DNA from: JAXLVB01 sp046329195
GTDB lineage: Bacteria > Bacteroidota > Bacteroidia > Cytophagales > Spirosomataceae
Assembly: GCA_046329195.1 (NCBI GenBank)
Contig: JAXLVB010000003.1
Location: 186,001 to 250,000 of the forward strand
Length of the DNA stretch: 64,000 nucleotides
Reading direction: 5' to 3'
This document shows, piece after piece, positions 63,601 through 64,000 of this stretch (positions are counted from its first letter, which is position 1; each line of letters opens with the position of its first letter). The notes beneath the pieces are model-generated. The model searched no databases. It was not told where the DNA came from and saw only the letters and a list, made by a program, of their open reading frames with translations. The translations under genes were made by a program, and so were the position numbers.

Positions 63601-64000
63601 GAGCTTGTAGGGGTACTCAACGGTACCATTAGGGTTGAAAGTCAAGAACACCAAGGCACTACGTTTACAGTGACCTTGCCGATTGACCAAGCGGGGTATG
63701 GTGCTTTGGCTGTACTCAAACCCACAGGCCCCTTGATGCCTACTCCTTCAAAACTCGCCGTATCGTTGCCTTCTGTTGAAGCAACTCAAGAAACCAGTCC
63801 AGAGCAGAGTAATGTCTTGTTGATTGTAGATGATAATGCGGATATTCGTACTTACATCCGGCAGGTTTTTGAGAATGACTACTTCATCTTGGAGGCGGTA
63901 GATGGCGAGGATGGCTTGCAAAAAGCCACCGAACAAGTACCTGATTTGGTGATTAGTGACTTGATGATGCCCAAAATGGATGGCTTTGCCTTTTGCGAAG
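60619..64000 (+). CDS. Hybrid two-component sensor with periplasmic propeller (3' end outside window)
   Basis: Open from ATG 60619 to the window end (1,127 codons). Signal peptide (IVILSLIGLFPFLSFAQ), two-component regulator propeller repeats (GFIWIATKDGLNRYDG, GRLWIGTQNDGVN; about 45-670), a Y_Y_Y domain (about 677-745), a membrane helix (about 752-774), HisKA with His809 in NISHEFRTPL, a HATPase with Asn918 (NLLSNAFKF) and GTGIGLAL from Gly985, then a receiver domain with phospho-acceptor Asp1114 (VISDLMMPK). In this family (HTCS) an AraC HTH normally follows the receiver, beyond the window. HTCS proteins usually bind glycan fragments and control adjacent genes; here downstream genes are unseen and a terminator separates it from the Kelch gene. 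Confidence 0.93.
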   Translation, partial: MPRPFLSNYLQIVILSLIGLFPFLSFAQEQAWQSISIAEGLSQGMVRWMIQSKDGFIWIATKDGLNRYDGYNFKVYTHDPYTPYSISGNTITSLMEDQQGRLWIGTQNDGVNLFDPKTQRFYHARITDPSAAKESSAKGSQEIEFIKELPDGNIYIQTILQKRGYVVAPDLPQQLDFTDRLVPYNQANPHGKLFRNEPFSDWNFKGNAANFWVKKRNEYKSLPMLPSYLKSINQLSDGTFAIGNQSYLWVFTPDDLVRQDSLTVQNAYVTLPTQKGVINVMKDQQDNLWAGTAGYGLLKFNPLTKRFKAFLPSYSLAWLFQDRRQNVYVHANFRPAYRFFKLNQQRNTAEELFTPLDYHLALTQDHQGQFWMVYKEDESQLITLRKYSEDWKLLRQYPIPPFATDALRSIRLIEDDHHLLWLGIDHGNLYKFDPVQEQFSLFSYQSLLPQGGTAAETFALYQDHQHDLWIGTQHGMVRVQNVYTKPTFTIYKNDITHRESLSNNLVSGMVDDPFQPNRYLWVSTKGGGLECLDKTTQQFEHFTMAQGLPNNVVYGVLLGDDNTLWMSTNRGIARLDLKTRIFSTYNKADGLQDDEFNTNSYTKGASGDLLFGGINGLTLFRASTLTQQKKESVVRMIGLKINNKAIEVNDQSEILSEAIEYLPTLNLLHDQNQVGFEFSLMDFTNPSKNRYRYQLEGIDNDWVEAGTNHTANYAQLPDGSYTFRVMGSPNGTVWSKPIELRVEIAPPFYRTWWAYLCYAAVLFFVGYRWYQIQLNRVRLQEQLLFKDQETARLAELDRLKTSLFANISHEFRTPLTLILGPMEQIIQEYASDSRFPMIQRNANRLLVLINQLLDLNKIEAGQAHPEITHLELVRFFRTCTSAFSSLAESRTIHFDVAQDQAEVWGYLDPDKTETILGNLLSNAFKFTPTNGRVAVQLHYSPTPVGGRGVVITVSDNGIGISAQHLPKIFDRFYQIESDTKRGYEGTGIGLALVKELVGVLNGTIRVESQEHQGTTFTVTLPIDQAGYGALAVLKPTGPLMPTPSKLAVSLPSVEATQETSPEQSNVLLIVDDNADIRTYIRQVFENDYFILEAVDGEDGLQKATEQVPDLVISDLMMPKMDGFAFCE

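Overview
The window is about 64 kb of a Bacteroidota chromosome, probably a cytophagia-like gliding or biofilm bacterium; I cannot name the genus. The evidence is a dozen predicted proteins ending in a type IX secretion (T9SS) type A sorting domain (YPNP motif, then GGVYLLQAQ, then a basic tail), promoters of the Bacteroidota form TTG-N19-TAnnTTTG, no clear Shine-Dalgarno sequences, TPR/HTH membrane regulators, and a hybrid two-component sensor with a periplasmic propeller. Nearly everything is on the plus strand. I found no tRNA, rRNA, insertion sequence or CRISPR array.

Layout. 2-35159: seven very large T9SS surface proteins or their broken copies (beta-helix; glycine-rich beta-helix; S8-type protease with P-domain; PKD/Ig protein; a tandem pair of beta-helix proteins), interrupted at 19426-22004 by an AraC-type TPR regulator and a small lipoprotein. 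35404-43116: a paralogous pair with thioredoxin-like heads, one also carrying Dictyostelium-type CTDC cysteine repeats. 43535-47800: a tandem pair of almost identical 650-residue beta-helix proteins with a 14-bp VNTR in front of each. 47911-49071 (minus): a flavoprotein monooxygenase-like enzyme, divergent from a TPR-HTH regulator. 49231-53939 and 54114-60417: two copies of the same three-gene module, TPR-HTH membrane regulator, then a 50-58 residue single-pass membrane protein, then a T9SS protein (LRR head in one, Kelch head in the other). 60619-64000: start of a hybrid two-component sensor, cut by the window end.

How it works together (inference). Ten genes share a 3' cassette of about 1 kb (two or three Ig-like modules plus the sorting domain), while their 5' heads are unrelated folds. 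This looks like a surface-display locus in which a conserved anchor/export tail is recombined with exchangeable heads. Two tandem expansions carry footprints of unequal crossing-over inside the tail. A frameshift is shared by two copies, and one adjacent pair is broken in complementary places. Several heads are preceded by their own regulator and a small membrane protein, and two promoter regions contain helically phased direct repeats, so individual surface proteins may be switched separately.

Limits: all domain names come from reading motifs by eye. Several indels sit in homopolymers, so sequencing or assembly error in this repetitive region is a serious alternative for the frameshifts.
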